Shown here: piece by piece, positions 25,158 to 34,708 of the stretch
Layout of the letters: each line of letters opens with the position of its first letter
Position numbering within the stretch: the first letter of the stretch is position 1
Origin: Hellea sp965224755
GTDB taxonomy: Bacteria > Pseudomonadota > Alphaproteobacteria > Caulobacterales > Maricaulaceae
Reading direction: 5' to 3'
NCBI GenBank assembly: GCA_965224755.1
Contig: OZ245061.1
Span: forward strand, 1,674,001-1,738,000
DNA: 64,000 nucleotides
The notes under the pieces: model-generated
Seen by the model: the letters and a program-made list of their open reading frames with translations, nothing else
Databases searched by the model: none
Told to the model about the DNA's origin: nothing
Made by a program: the position numbers and the translations under genes

Positions 25158-25271
25158 AGTCATGTCCTTTTCGTGACTTCTATCATAGCATTTTGCACTT
25201 CTAGACTCAGAAATTGGGTGAAGTTTACCCGTTTTCTGAGGCATTTTGATTTCATTTATGCAAATTGCTTT

Positions 25272-25301
25272 AAAAAAAAGACGGGTCTGTTGCCAGACCC
25301 G
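25272..25301 (-). terminator. Strong Rho-independent terminator after the usher-like gene
   Basis: On the minus strand, CGGGTCTG-GCAA-CAGACCCG is a perfect 8-bp stem followed by TCTTTTTTTT. It begins 5 bp beyond the stop of the usher-like gene and ends that operon before the GST gene. Confidence 0.92.
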
Positions 25302-25306
25302 CCCAG

Positions 25307-28300
25307 TTATGGCGGAGCCGGCCCATTGCGGGCCAGCTCCATGGTATCGGGTTCATCAGGCGGCGGTTCAGGCCCCTGTATATTTGGCGTATCAATATCC
25401 GAGATGATGACTTCGGCATTGCGGATGACTTTATCGCGGCGTCGCACAGGCAGGCTGATACGCATCATCATATCTTTGGCATCAGCCAGATTTATGGTGA
25501 TAGATTCGTCTGCGAAAATACCCGCTTTCTCGTTGGTGACACTTGAAACTTCATATTCACCCGCAGGCAAATCATCAAAAGCAAATTGGCCAAAGCTTGA
25601 GGAATAGGCTTTGGCATCCTCAAATTCCTCTTCTTTAGCCTTCAGGACTAAGGTTGCGCCCTCTACCCGTTCTTCGCCTTTATTATATTCGCCGTCGCCA
25701 TTTTCGTCGACATAGGTAAAGCCGCGAATCTGGCCGCGCTGCACAATCGGCATGGGGACATCAGAGATTTGCCCGTCCGCAATGGTGACTTTGGTCGAAA
25801 CATCTGCGGAGAGATCAAAGCCGAGCGGTAAGCTGCGGGCATCAATCTGAACTTCATAGAGGCCCTCTTTGATATTCTGGATGGTGAAATAGCCCGCATT
25901 ATCCGAGCGAAGCACCATGCGTGTGCCTTTAATCCGCACCAAGACGCCCGGAATGGAGGTTTCGTCTTCTTGTTTCTGGCCGTCGCGGTTTTTATCAAAG
26001 AAGGTACGGCCTTTAAGCACGCCTCGCCCCTCTTTGGTTTTGCGGTATTTACGCTTTTCGTTAAAATCAAAACGCCCGTCCAGAGTCAGCCCGATACGCT
26101 GATCGCCTTTCAGATTATTACGGTAAGCTAGGCCAAGCGCCATGTTTTTGCCCAACCGGAAGCGGCGGGAGAGAGCGACAGTCAGAAACTGATCATTCTC
26201 GCTGCCTTGATTGCCCGAGACGGATTGCAATATCCCGAGGCTGGCATCGACGCGCGTTTTCTTGCCGAAAATATCGCCTGAGTTAAAGTTTGCGATAATG
26301 CCCGCATTCAGGCGTTCATCATCATTTGAAATAACGCCGGATAGCGACGGAGATATCGACAAGCTCGCCTCTTTGGGCATAGGTAGGTTTAATGCGCGTG
26401 CGGAGATGTTCCCCGATAGGCTATGCCGCGCCATCTCGCCTGATTTCCGGTCGTTTTGATAGCGCAGGCGCACCGTGGCGCGGTCAAATTGCTTATATCC
26501 CTGCACCGTAAATTGACGCCCGCTTTCGCCTTCGCGGTCATCGGCATAGTCCAGATTATAGTGCGTAGCGCTGGCAGAGAGACTAACGCCGCTATTGCCG
26601 AGGCCCGTTGCAACGGTTGCGCCCATTGTCGTGATGGTTGAGCCGATGTCATTATTCGTGAAAGCGCCTGTTTTTGCATGTTGAACACGCAGCGAAGCGG
26701 CCGGATTGTTCAGGAAGCCCGTATCTCCGCGCGGGGCATAGCGCAGAGAACCGCCTATAGTGAGCTGGTCCAAGCCGCGCTGCCGCGTATCGGGGATTAG
26801 AGCCTCTTCTTCCTTGTCGCCGTCAGGGTTTAGCGCCTCTGTGATGCGGTCTTGTTCGTCCTCAGCGTCGAGTTTTGAGCGCAGGAACTCAGCCCCGTCA
26901 TATTGCACGATGCCGTCAACGGTAATGGCTTCTGTCACGTCATAGCGTGAATTCACGCTCAAACGCACATCCACGGATTTTTCTCGGGCCGGGCCATTAA
27001 AGTAACCTGCATCCGCGCGTGCATCCCATTGAAATTTCTTATCTTTTTTGCGTCCGAGCCGCCCTGAGATAGCGGATAACACGGCCATTTGGTCGCCAGA
27101 AAGATTATCCGTCTTAAATGCAGCTCCGGCCTCCCAGCCATCCTTATCTGCATAGCGCGCGCCTGCCGCAAAGCCGCCAAAGCTCAGGCGGCTCTGATCC
27201 TTGCTAATCTGTGTTGCGCCAACAGCAGGCGCGCCCGCTGCCAAAGCCCATCGGCCTTTTTTGGTTTCCTTCTGGATTGCGGCCCCCCGAATACGGCGAA
27301 GGCCGACCCCGTCCAGTTCACGGAGGTCGGCGGTATAATCACCAATGGAACCTGTGGTGCCGTTGATATGGGCGAAATCCAGACTCAGCCAACTCGGCTG
27401 TAGCTCCGCGCCCGCATCAGGTAAATCGGGCACCTCATATCGAAGCCGCCCGTTAAATTTCCCAGCCCGTGCCTCGAGTTGAACGGTGTTGATTTGGTCT
27501 GGCCCAAGATGAAAGGCCAGAGTTTCTGGGGTGAAGGGTGTGTTCTTCGCCGCCTCGTCCACGGAGCCGGTTGGCTTGATGGCGCCTAAGAGGCGATCAT
27601 CCAAATCAATATCAATACGGTTGGAGCCGCCGGAGACGGTGACATGCGTCCCGGTCAGGGTTTCGATAGCGCTAACGGGCAATAAAAGATTTGTCGGGTC
27701 GATATAGGCAACGTCTTTGGAAATCCCGATCGGATTACCGCGCAAAGTAATAAGGCCGGTATCGAGGTTCATCTTAAACTCGGCGCTATCCTGCACGCGG
27801 CGCACCATAATCGTTTGCCCGCCTTCGAGAACGCGGACATCATGACCAAGTTCCTGCGCAATTGGCAAAAGCGGTAGCAACAACACAGGGCCAACAGATT
27901 TTGGCGGCGGGTTGAGGTTTACCAGCGAGATGTCATTGACAAAGACCTCAAACCCGGTGGCGACTTTCAAGCGCGGGTCGAGTTTGAAATCAAATCTTTG
28001 CGCCTCTTTGTCGAACTTGCCCGCTGCGCCGGATAAAACCGCAATCGCATTAGAGGTCAGCAGAAGGCGATCCTTGCTGACTTCGCCGAAATGGGGAAGT
28101 TTACCGAGGGCGCGGCCATCGGCCTTCACAATGCCGGTATCGGTATAAAGTTCCATGACAACGCCGTCTTGGCTACGCCGGACAATCAAGGCTTTGCTGA
28201 CATCGTCATATTCCACATCATCACCGAGCATTGTGAAAATCGGCATGGCATTGACATAGAGACCGCCATTCTCTGCACGGTGAACCTCCGTACTCGCCAG

Positions 28301-28552
28301 TGTCTCCCCGTCCAATGTGACCGTGATTGTGCTGTCGACTTCGGCAATGACGATAGTGTTGATGGAAATCTGTTCCACCGGCGGCACGGCGGCTTCTTGC
28401 GTTGTTTCCGCAGCAACGGGGGTTTCAGCCGCAAACGCGCTGTGAGGTGTGAAAACACAGGCGAAAAACAGCATAAAACCTACGCAAACAGAGATAAGAC
28501 ACTGTTTTTGTTCGTTTTTAACGAAATTATGAAGTGATAACCGCCCTAACAC
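25307..28552 (-). CDS. Usher-like outer-membrane protein with stalk, barrel and SdrD-B-like domains
   Basis: Exported protein of about 1081 aa. Signal peptide ISVCVGFMLFFACVFT...SAFAAE. Two copper-amine-oxidase N-terminal-like (stalk) domains follow at roughly residues 65-145 and 200-320 (GGLYVNAMPIFTMLGDDVEY; LLLPLLPIAQELGHDVRVL). A long beta-rich region of about 480 residues with alternating Gly/aromatic strands and many R-x-R-Y/F-type strands looks like a barrel. Two carboxypeptidase-regulatory/SdrD-B repeats come next (GRTFFDKNRDGQKQEDETSI; GFTYVDENGDGEYNKGEERV), then a Pro-rich tail. GTG 28552 overlaps the end of the upstream gene; ATG 28597 is the longer option. It resembles an outer-membrane usher without a recognised chaperone or pilin nearby. 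The function is inferred only. Confidence 0.65.
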   Translation of the reverse strand: MLGRLSLHNFVKNEQKQCLISVCVGFMLFFACVFTPHSAFAAETPVAAETTQEAAVPPVEQISINTIVIAEVDSTITVTLDGETLASTEVHRAENGGLYVNAMPIFTMLGDDVEYDDVSKALIVRRSQDGVVMELYTDTGIVKADGRALGKLPHFGEVSKDRLLLTSNAIAVLSGAAGKFDKEAQRFDFKLDPRLKVATGFEVFVNDISLVNLNPPPKSVGPVLLLPLLPIAQELGHDVRVLEGGQTIMVRRVQDSAEFKMNLDTGLITLRGNPIGISKDVAYIDPTNLLLPVSAIETLTGTHVTVSGGSNRIDIDLDDRLLGAIKPTGSVDEAAKNTPFTPETLAFHLGPDQINTVQLEARAGKFNGRLRYEVPDLPDAGAELQPSWLSLDFAHINGTTGSIGDYTADLRELDGVGLRRIRGAAIQKETKKGRWALAAGAPAVGATQISKDQSRLSFGGFAAGARYADKDGWEAGAAFKTDNLSGDQMAVLSAISGRLGRKKDKKFQWDARADAGYFNGPAREKSVDVRLSVNSRYDVTEAITVDGIVQYDGAEFLRSKLDAEDEQDRITEALNPDGDKEEEALIPDTRQRGLDQLTIGGSLRYAPRGDTGFLNNPAASLRVQHAKTGAFTNNDIGSTITTMGATVATGLGNSGVSLSASATHYNLDYADDREGESGRQFTVQGYKQFDRATVRLRYQNDRKSGEMARHSLSGNISARALNLPMPKEASLSISPSLSGVISNDDERLNAGIIANFNSGDIFGKKTRVDASLGILQSVSGNQGSENDQFLTVALSRRFRLGKNMALGLAYRNNLKGDQRIGLTLDGRFDFNEKRKYRKTKEGRGVLKGRTFFDKNRDGQKQEDETSIPGVLVRIKGTRMVLRSDNAGYFTIQNIKEGLYEVQIDARSLPLGFDLSADVSTKVTIADGQISDVPMPIVQRGQIRGFTYVDENGDGEYNKGEERVEGATLVLKAKEEEFEDAKAYSSSFGQFAFDDLPAGEYEVSSVTNEKAGIFADESITINLADAKDMMMRISLPVRRRDKVIRNAEVIISDIDTPNIQGPEPPPDEPDTMELARNGPAPP

Positions 28553-28971
28553 TCCGGAAGCTCCATGCGGGCACGGCAGGACGCAGTGACTGAACAAGTT
28601 TCATCAACTTGAACAGGAACTAACGACCAACCACCTCGCATGGAGCTGTAAACTTCAACGGATGCAGGGGTTTTCGCCAGATTAAAGCGGAACTGTTGTT
28701 CCAGCCGAATGTGGTGTGAACCCAATCGTACATCATTTGAAATCATTTTGGATGTCATTGAATTATTTGAGTTTTTGCCCTTCTCCAAGGGTAAGGACCG
28801 TCGGCATTCGCCAACAATCCACCAGGCTTTTTGAGCCTGTTGATCGACCATGAAGGCTGTATCGCCATCTATGATCTCAAGCATGACCGCACCGCGAGCC
28901 GCAAAGGCAAGCGCCGATAAAGCCGTGAAAATCACCGCTATTACCAAGGATATGAGAGTTTTTAGTCCCAT
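28546..28971 (-). CDS. Small exported or membrane-anchored protein of unknown function
   Basis: 141 aa from ATG 28971 (ATG 28980 also possible). The N-terminal hydrophobic segment TLISLVIAVIFTALSALAFAA is a signal peptide or anchor. A short beta-type domain follows with WWIVGECRRSLPLEKG and four further or nearby Cys (DETCSVTASC, LPEC at the very end). No family is recognised. Its last codons overlap the GTG start of the usher-like gene, so the two are translationally coupled and probably work together, for example as secreted subunit or assembly helper. The upstream 29.0-29.1 kb gap should hold the promoter. Confidence 0.6.
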   Translation of the reverse strand: MGLKTLISLVIAVIFTALSALAFAARGAVMLEIIDGDTAFMVDQQAQKAWWIVGECRRSLPLEKGKNSNNSMTSKMISNDVRLGSHHIRLEQQFRFNLAKTPASVEVYSSMRGGWSLVPVQVDETCSVTASCRARMELPEC

Positions 28972-29132
28972 CACGATCAAATTATACCATTCACACCATA
29001 TTCGCGGTCTTTGCCGCTTATGGAGAGAAGATAGCTGAACGAGGTTTATATCGGATAAATGGGCGGGTAATCTTTGATTGAAAAATACACGGTATAATGA
29101 GGGGAAATGTTAACTGACTGCAGAAATTTCTT

Positions 29133-30686
29133 TTATTCCCACTCAATTGTACCGGGCGGTTTGGAGGTGATATCGTAAACCACCCTGTTGACGCCGCGCA
29201 CTTCATTGATGATCCGCGTGGCTGTTTCGCCTAGGAAATCATGGCTATAGGGGTAATAATCGGCTGTCATGCCGTCTGTTGAGGTTACGGCCCGCAGAGC
29301 CAGAACATTCTCGTAAGTGCGCTCGTCGCCCATGACGCCGACCGTTTGAACGGGCAAAATCACTGCAAAAGCTTGCCATATCTCGTTGTAAAGATTGTGT
29401 TTTTTAATTTGGTCGAGATATATCGCGTCGGCTTCACGCAGAATATCAAGGCGGTCTCTTGTAATCACCCCCGGACAGCGTATCGCCAGTCCCGGCCCCG
29501 GAAACGGATGTCTTTCGACAAAATCCTTATGCAGACCAAGCTCTTGGCCGAGCGTCCTGACCTCATCTTTGAATAATTCCCGCAATGGTTCAACCAATTC
29601 CATATCCATCCGGTCAGGTAATCCCCCGACATTATGGTGGGATTTGATGGTCACAGACGGGCCGCCGTCAAAGGATACGGATTCGATAACGTCCGGGTAA
29701 AGTGTGCCTTGGGCGAGGAACTTAGCCCCGCCGATGTTTTTGGCTTCACGCTCGAAGATATCAATGAAAGTGCCGCCAATGATCTTACGCTTACGCTCCG
29801 GGTCAGAAATACCCTCCAAAAGCCCTAAGAACTCGTCGCCCGCATCGACGTGAATGAAGTTCATATCGTAATGTTCTTTAAACAACGAGACGACTTGATC
29901 ACTCTCGCCCTTACGCATCATGCCCGTATCCACGTAAACACAGGTCAATTGGTCGCCTATGGCCTCATGAATGAGCACAGCCGCGACAGAACTATCGACG
30001 CCGCCAGACAAGCCGCAAATCACTTTGCCATCACCGACTTGCGCCTTAATCGCGGCGATCATCTCGCCCTTAAAGGCCGCCATTGTCCAATCGCCCTTAA
30101 AACCGGCGATTTTATGGGTGAAATTGCGCAAAATCGCCACCCCATTGACGGTGTGAACCACTTCGGGGTGGAACTGAACGCCGTAAAACCGGCGGGTGTC
30201 ATCGGCAATCGCTGCAAAAGGTGCGTTACCTGATTTTCCAATGATTTCAAAGCCTTGCGGGATAGAGCTAACACGGTCGCCATGGCTCATCCAAACGCGT
30301 TCAGTCTTCTCCAGACCCTCAAATAGGATATTACCGCTAATTATATTCAGGTCAGCCCGTCCGAATTCTTTTTCTTCGGAGGTTTCTACAGCCCCGCCAA
30401 GCTGTTCACACATGGCTTGTTGGCCGTAGCAAATACCCAAAACCGGCACGCCCATCTCCCAAATATAATCATCAGCGCGCGGCGTTCCCGTTCCGACAAC
30501 GCTACTGGGCCCGCCGGAGAGGATTATGGCTTTGGGATTAAACGCCTCCAGCATCTTCTTATCAACGCGGTTAAAAGGATGCACCTCGGAATAAACCCCG
30601 CTCTCTCGCACCCGCCTGGCAATGAGTTTTGTAACTTGTGAGCCAAAATCGATAATCAATAATTGCTCATGTTGTGCATCGCTCAT
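29133..30686 (-). CDS. guaA: GMP synthase (glutamine-hydrolysing)
   Basis: Converts XMP to GMP with glutamine as nitrogen donor, 517 aa. The class I amidotransferase domain has the nucleophile in PVLGICYGQQAMCEQLGG and the His/Glu pair in YGVQFHPEVVHT. The ATP-pyrophosphatase domain has the P-loop ICGLSGGVDSSVAA, and the dimerisation domain ends in the invariant KPPGTIEWE. ATG 30686 overlaps the rsmB stop (ATGA); the open frame further upstream is only the shadow of rsmB. It is the last gene of the ppx-rlmE-guaB-MAPEG-rsmB-guaA row, together with guaB from the same pathway. Confidence 0.98.
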   Translation of the reverse strand: MSDAQHEQLLIIDFGSQVTKLIARRVRESGVYSEVHPFNRVDKKMLEAFNPKAIILSGGPSSVVGTGTPRADDYIWEMGVPVLGICYGQQAMCEQLGGAVETSEEKEFGRADLNIISGNILFEGLEKTERVWMSHGDRVSSIPQGFEIIGKSGNAPFAAIADDTRRFYGVQFHPEVVHTVNGVAILRNFTHKIAGFKGDWTMAAFKGEMIAAIKAQVGDGKVICGLSGGVDSSVAAVLIHEAIGDQLTCVYVDTGMMRKGESDQVVSLFKEHYDMNFIHVDAGDEFLGLLEGISDPERKRKIIGGTFIDIFEREAKNIGGAKFLAQGTLYPDVIESVSFDGGPSVTIKSHHNVGGLPDRMDMELVEPLRELFKDEVRTLGQELGLHKDFVERHPFPGPGLAIRCPGVITRDRLDILREADAIYLDQIKKHNLYNEIWQAFAVILPVQTVGVMGDERTYENVLALRAVTSTDGMTADYYPYSHDFLGETATRIINEVRGVNRVVYDITSKPPGTIEWE

Positions 30687-31978
30687 GCATTTTTCTCCAT
30701 CACGGCAAAGAAGAAGCCGTCCGTATTTGTTGATGCAGGCGTTAGGGTCAATGTGCAGCCATCCGTTGACCACGGCTTGGGCGCCTCTGCGCCGAATTTT
30801 TCTTCCCACACCTCACCCGCTGATAATAATGTGAAATTCTTATTGTCTTCGAGAAAGGCATAGATCTGCGCTTCGTTTTCTTCTGCCAGCATCGAACAGG
30901 TGACATAGAACATCAGCCCGCCCGGCCGCACAAAGCCTTTAGCGCTGTTCAGGACGGAGCGCTGTTCATTATTGCGGCGCTCAAGCGCGTCTTCATTTAG
31001 CCGCCATTTAGCGTCGGGCTTGCGCCGCCATGTGCCGACACCCGTACAGGGCGCGTCGATCAAAACACGGTCCATTTTTCCGACCAAGTCTTTCAAGCCC
31101 TCTGATGGCGGTTGGCGCACATCAATAATATCAGCCCCTGCCCTTTGCGCCCGTTGATAGAGCGGCGCGAGGCGGCGTTTGTCGATATCAAACCCAAAGA
31201 CCGAGCCTTGGTTTTGCATATCCGCCGCGAGGGCCAGAGATTTTCCGCCTCCGCCGGCGCAATAGTCCAGCACCTTATCGCCGGGTTTGGCATCAATAAG
31301 CAGGCTAACAATTTGCGAACCTTCATCTTGAATCTCGACAGCCCCGGTTTGGTAACTTTCTTCAATCTGGATATTGGGCAACCGGCCATCACCTGCCAAA
31401 GCCTTAATCCGCAATCCTGTGGGCGAGATAGCGCACGGCTCTGCGCCGTGGTCTTTCAGTTTATCATGTTCGCGGGCAAGATGAGATTTGATCGTATTTA
31501 CCCGTAAATCCAGCGGCGGACGCGCCGTCAGCGCCTTACCTTCAGTAACCGCCTCTTCGGCAAAATTGTTTTCAAAAGCGGGCCAAATCCATTCAGGCAC
31601 ATCGGCCTGTATCCAGTCGGGCGCGCCCTCAATATTGATAGAGCCGCCAAGCTTGGCAAGTTCGTCTGCGCTTAAATTTTCCGGCGCATGTGTGTCGCCA
31701 TCAAAGGCTTCGGCCAATCCCTGTGCTGTTTGCCCGCCTTCAAAGACGGCCGCGCCTAGAGCCAAAGCTCTTGGCGTCTCGCTATCCATACGAAAGCCTA
31801 TGGAGCTTTTGCGCCGCAGTGCGTCGTGGACATAGTTGCCTATAGCAGAGCGGTCTTTTGACCCTGCAAAACGGTGCGCTTTGCCCCAATCGCGCAAAGC
31901 CATTGTTGCAGGCGTTTTGCGCTCAAGGATATCCTCTAAAACCTCGGCAGCCGCCTGTATGCGTCCGCCGAGCCGCAT
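30683..31978 (-). CDS. RsmB/NOP-family 16S rRNA (cytosine-C5) methyltransferase
   Basis: SAM-dependent RNA m5C methyltransferase, 431 aa. Motif I LDYCAGGGGKSLALAADM, motif IV DAPCTGVGTWRRKPD and motif VI YVTCSMLAEENEAQ, whose cysteines are catalytic, are all visible. The N-terminal 60 residues are a short helical domain, not a full NusB domain, as in the alphaproteobacterial RsmB-like group. It overlaps guaA by 4 bp and abuts the MAPEG gene, a conserved order. The target base is inferred from the family. Confidence 0.92.
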   Translation of the reverse strand: MRLGGRIQAAAEVLEDILERKTPATMALRDWGKAHRFAGSKDRSAIGNYVHDALRRKSSIGFRMDSETPRALALGAAVFEGGQTAQGLAEAFDGDTHAPENLSADELAKLGGSINIEGAPDWIQADVPEWIWPAFENNFAEEAVTEGKALTARPPLDLRVNTIKSHLAREHDKLKDHGAEPCAISPTGLRIKALAGDGRLPNIQIEESYQTGAVEIQDEGSQIVSLLIDAKPGDKVLDYCAGGGGKSLALAADMQNQGSVFGFDIDKRRLAPLYQRAQRAGADIIDVRQPPSEGLKDLVGKMDRVLIDAPCTGVGTWRRKPDAKWRLNEDALERRNNEQRSVLNSAKGFVRPGGLMFYVTCSMLAEENEAQIYAFLEDNKNFTLLSAGEVWEEKFGAEAPKPWSTDGCTLTLTPASTNTDGFFFAVMEKNA

Positions 31979-32389
31979 TTAGAATACCGCGCGCACAGCA
32001 ATAACGCAAAGCGCTGTCAGAGCGAAAGCTCCGAGTAAGAAAACGAGAAAACGCGCATTGATCACATTCTTACTTAAGTGAATCAAAGCATGAAGAACGC
32101 GGCTGGCAAAGAAAAACCAAGCGAGGCCCATTACAAGCGGCGTCACTGAATTTGTCAGATAGAGCACAAAACAAAGCGCAAAGAACAGCACCGGCAATTC
32201 ATATTGGTTGCTGTAATTATCACCGGCATTTTTGATCCAGCCTTCGGGCCAACCGTTCTTGGCGATATCTCCTGCTTTAACCTTGCCGCGCACCATAGAG
32301 CCAACACGGGCCCAGACGAGCCAGAACGCGATCAGCACCATCATTGCGGCTTGTGCGATTAGCGGTTTGAAAATTTCTACTTGTTCCAT
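31979..32389 (-). CDS. MAPEG-family integral membrane protein
   Basis: 136 aa, four hydrophobic segments (IAQAAMMVLIAFWLVWARVG; LPVLFFALCFVLYLT; PLVMGLAWFFFASRVLHALI; FLVFLLGAFALTALCVIAV). The family motif around NYSNQYELPVLFFAL corresponds to the MAPEG N-x-x-E-x-P-x-x-F signature. Such proteins relate to microsomal glutathione transferases. It lies between guaB and rsmB in a conserved alphaproteobacterial order. The substrate is unknown and glutathione conjugation is only a family-based guess. Confidence 0.88.
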   Translation of the reverse strand: MEQVEIFKPLIAQAAMMVLIAFWLVWARVGSMVRGKVKAGDIAKNGWPEGWIKNAGDNYSNQYELPVLFFALCFVLYLTNSVTPLVMGLAWFFFASRVLHALIHLSKNVINARFLVFLLGAFALTALCVIAVRAVF

Positions 32390-32406
32390 TGTATTCCCCT
32401 TATGAA

Positions 32407-33864
32407 TTAAGTTGGCATTGAGTAATTTGGCGCTTCGCGCGCAATGTGTACATCATGAACATGGCTCTCGCGCAAGCCCGCGCCCGTAATTTTAACGAAT
32501 TCTGCATTCTTGTGAAGCTCTTTAATGGTGCGCGAGCCTGTATAACCCATAGCGGCGCGAATACCGCCCAGAAGTTGATGAAGGATAGGCCCGACCGGCC
32601 CTTTAAAGGCAATACGGCCTTCGATTCCTTCCGGCACAAGCTTCATCGAATCCTCAACTTCTTTTTGGAAGTAACGATCCGCAGAGCCCCGCGCCATAGC
32701 CGAGACAGAGCCCATACCGCGGTAGGATTTATATGACCGTCCTTGATAGAGAAAGACCTCGCCCGGCGTTTCTTCTGCGCCCGCGAGCAATGAGCCGACC
32801 ATGGCGCATTCCGCGCCAGCGGCTAAGGCCTTGGCCATATCGCCGGAATATTTAATGCCGCCATCGGCTATTACAGGCACGCCCGCCTTATGCGCCGCTT
32901 TACAAGCATCCATAATGGCAGTGAGTTGCGGTACGCCGACACCGGCGACAATACGAGTCGTGCAGATAGACCCAGGCCCGATACCGACTTTAATGGCGTC
33001 AGCACCCGCCTCTATCAAAGCCTTAGCCGCCGCCTCCGTGGCAATATTGCCAGCAATAACCTGTGTATCGGGATAATGTTTTTTAAGCCGGACGACAGCT
33101 TCAATCACTTTAGAGGAATGGCCATGCGCCGTATCAATCACTATGGCGTCAGCCCCTGCTGATATAAGCGCAATCGCGCGGTCAAACCCCGCATCGCCAA
33201 CGGTCGAGGCCGCAGCCACGCGCAGGCGGCCTTTTTCGTCTTTACAGGCATTGGGATGGGACAGCGCCTTGTCCATATCTTTGACAGTAATCAAACCGAC
33301 GCAGCGGTAGTTATTATCAACCACCAAAAGCCGTTCGATGCGGTGTTCGTGCAAAAGCGCCCTCGCCTCGCCCTCGCTCGCGCCGACTTTAACGGTAACC
33401 AGTTTGGTTGTCATAAGGTTGGCTACGGTCTCCTTCGGATCGTCAGCAAAGCGGACATCGCGGTTGGTGACAATACCGACGAGCTTACCGTCAGTTTCGA
33501 CAACGGGAATACCTGAAATATTGTGGTGCTCGGCGAGAGCTTTCAGCTCTGCCCGAGTGGCATCGGGGCCAATCGTAATCGGATTGACCACCATGCCGGA
33601 CTCGTAACGCTTAACTTTGCGCACTTCCTCGGCCTGTTCTTCGATAGAAAGATTGCGGTGAATAACGCCGATACCGCCCGTTTGCGCCATAGCAATCGCC
33701 AGCGGAGCTTCGGTCACTGTATCCATAGCAGCCGAAACCAGCGGCACATTGATTGTGATCTTTTTTGTGAGGCGCGTTTGAAGCACCGCATCACCGGGAA
33801 GTATATCCGAAGCCTGCGGCTGCAAAAGCACATCATCGAAGGTTAAGCCTTCTCGAATCTCCAT
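32407..33864 (-). CDS. guaB: IMP dehydrogenase
   Basis: Oxidises IMP to XMP with NAD+, the committed step to guanine nucleotides, 485 aa. The start MEIREGLTFDDVLLQPQASD, the two CBS domains (LVGIVTNRDVRF; CVGLITVKDMDKA) and the catalytic loop GPGSICTTRIVAGVGVPQ with the nucleophilic Cys are all present. YRGMGSVSAMARGSADRYF is the conserved flap. It is followed by the MAPEG gene after 17 bp and shares the row with guaA. Confidence 0.98.
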   Translation of the reverse strand: MEIREGLTFDDVLLQPQASDILPGDAVLQTRLTKKITINVPLVSAAMDTVTEAPLAIAMAQTGGIGVIHRNLSIEEQAEEVRKVKRYESGMVVNPITIGPDATRAELKALAEHHNISGIPVVETDGKLVGIVTNRDVRFADDPKETVANLMTTKLVTVKVGASEGEARALLHEHRIERLLVVDNNYRCVGLITVKDMDKALSHPNACKDEKGRLRVAAASTVGDAGFDRAIALISAGADAIVIDTAHGHSSKVIEAVVRLKKHYPDTQVIAGNIATEAAAKALIEAGADAIKVGIGPGSICTTRIVAGVGVPQLTAIMDACKAAHKAGVPVIADGGIKYSGDMAKALAAGAECAMVGSLLAGAEETPGEVFLYQGRSYKSYRGMGSVSAMARGSADRYFQKEVEDSMKLVPEGIEGRIAFKGPVGPILHQLLGGIRAAMGYTGSRTIKELHKNAEFVKITGAGLRESHVHDVHIAREAPNYSMPT

Positions 33865-33895
33865 CGGAGTCTCCTACTTTTGCAAGCGGGAGTTA

Positions 33896-34708
33896 TCAGG
33901 GATTAGGGTGGTTTGCAAAGGGAAATATTGGCTCACTGTGTTTCCCCAAAAAACCTTGCGCGACAAGATACATCTCCGGGCTTCCGGCGCGAGATGATTG
34001 CGGTTTTGCATGTTTTACCGACTTAAAATTATGCTTTAATACATTCAGCAAATTCCCCTCGGCTCCACCTTGAAAAACTTTAGTTACAAAACTTCCCCCC
34101 GGCTTTAACACATCCATGGCAAAAGCGGCGGCGGCTTCAACAAGAGCTACCGTTTTTAGATGATCGGTATTACGATGCCCCATCGTATTAGCCGCTAGGT
34201 CTGACAAGACCACATCCGGCGAGGCCCCAAGCATATCTTTGAGCTTTTGGGGGGCTTTTTCATCCATAAAGTCCATTTCAATAAGGTCAGCCCCGCCGAC
34301 CGTTTCGACCGGCAGAACATCAATCCCGACAACGCGGCTCGCCCCATTTTTCAGTGCGATTTGCAGCCAGCCGCCGGGCGCACAGCCAAGGTCAACGACA
34401 AGGGCATTTTTTTCGATGAGTTTAAATTTCTTATCGAGTTCAATCAGCTTAAATGCCGCCCGCGACCGATACCCTTTGATCTTGGCTTCCCGGACGTAAG
34501 GATCGTTGATTTGGCGCTCAATCCAGAGCTTGGATGATATTTTACGCCCGCGCGCAGTCCTAACTTTATGCGTCAACATCCGCGTTGCATTACTCTTTTC
34601 CACCTTGGCAGTCTTGCGGCTGCGTTTGGGGCCGTCGGGCTTTGCGCCTGACATGCGTTTGGGTTTATCGGGCCGTGTGGGTTTATCCGGCGTATCTTTA
34701 CACGTCAT
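33896..34708 (-). CDS. rlmE: 23S rRNA (uridine-2'-O)-methyltransferase RlmE (FtsJ)
   Basis: Methylates U2552 in the ribosomal A loop, 270 aa. An N-terminal basic extension rich in Lys/Arg/Pro (about 60 residues) precedes the FtsJ core: GYRSRAAFKLIELDKKF with a catalytic Lys, VVDLGCAPGGWLQIAL as SAM motif I, VLSDLAANTMGHRNTDH with catalytic Asp, and GGSFVTKVFQGGAEG. ATG 34708, or 34711 next to it, lies 3-6 bp after GAGG and overlaps the end of ppx by 11-14 bp. The extended N-terminus is common in alphaproteobacterial RlmE. Confidence 0.94.
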   Translation of the reverse strand: MTCKDTPDKPTRPDKPKRMSGAKPDGPKRSRKTAKVEKSNATRMLTHKVRTARGRKISSKLWIERQINDPYVREAKIKGYRSRAAFKLIELDKKFKLIEKNALVVDLGCAPGGWLQIALKNGASRVVGIDVLPVETVGGADLIEMDFMDEKAPQKLKDMLGASPDVVLSDLAANTMGHRNTDHLKTVALVEAAAAFAMDVLKPGGSFVTKVFQGGAEGNLLNVLKHNFKSVKHAKPQSSRAGSPEMYLVAQGFLGKHSEPIFPFANHPNP

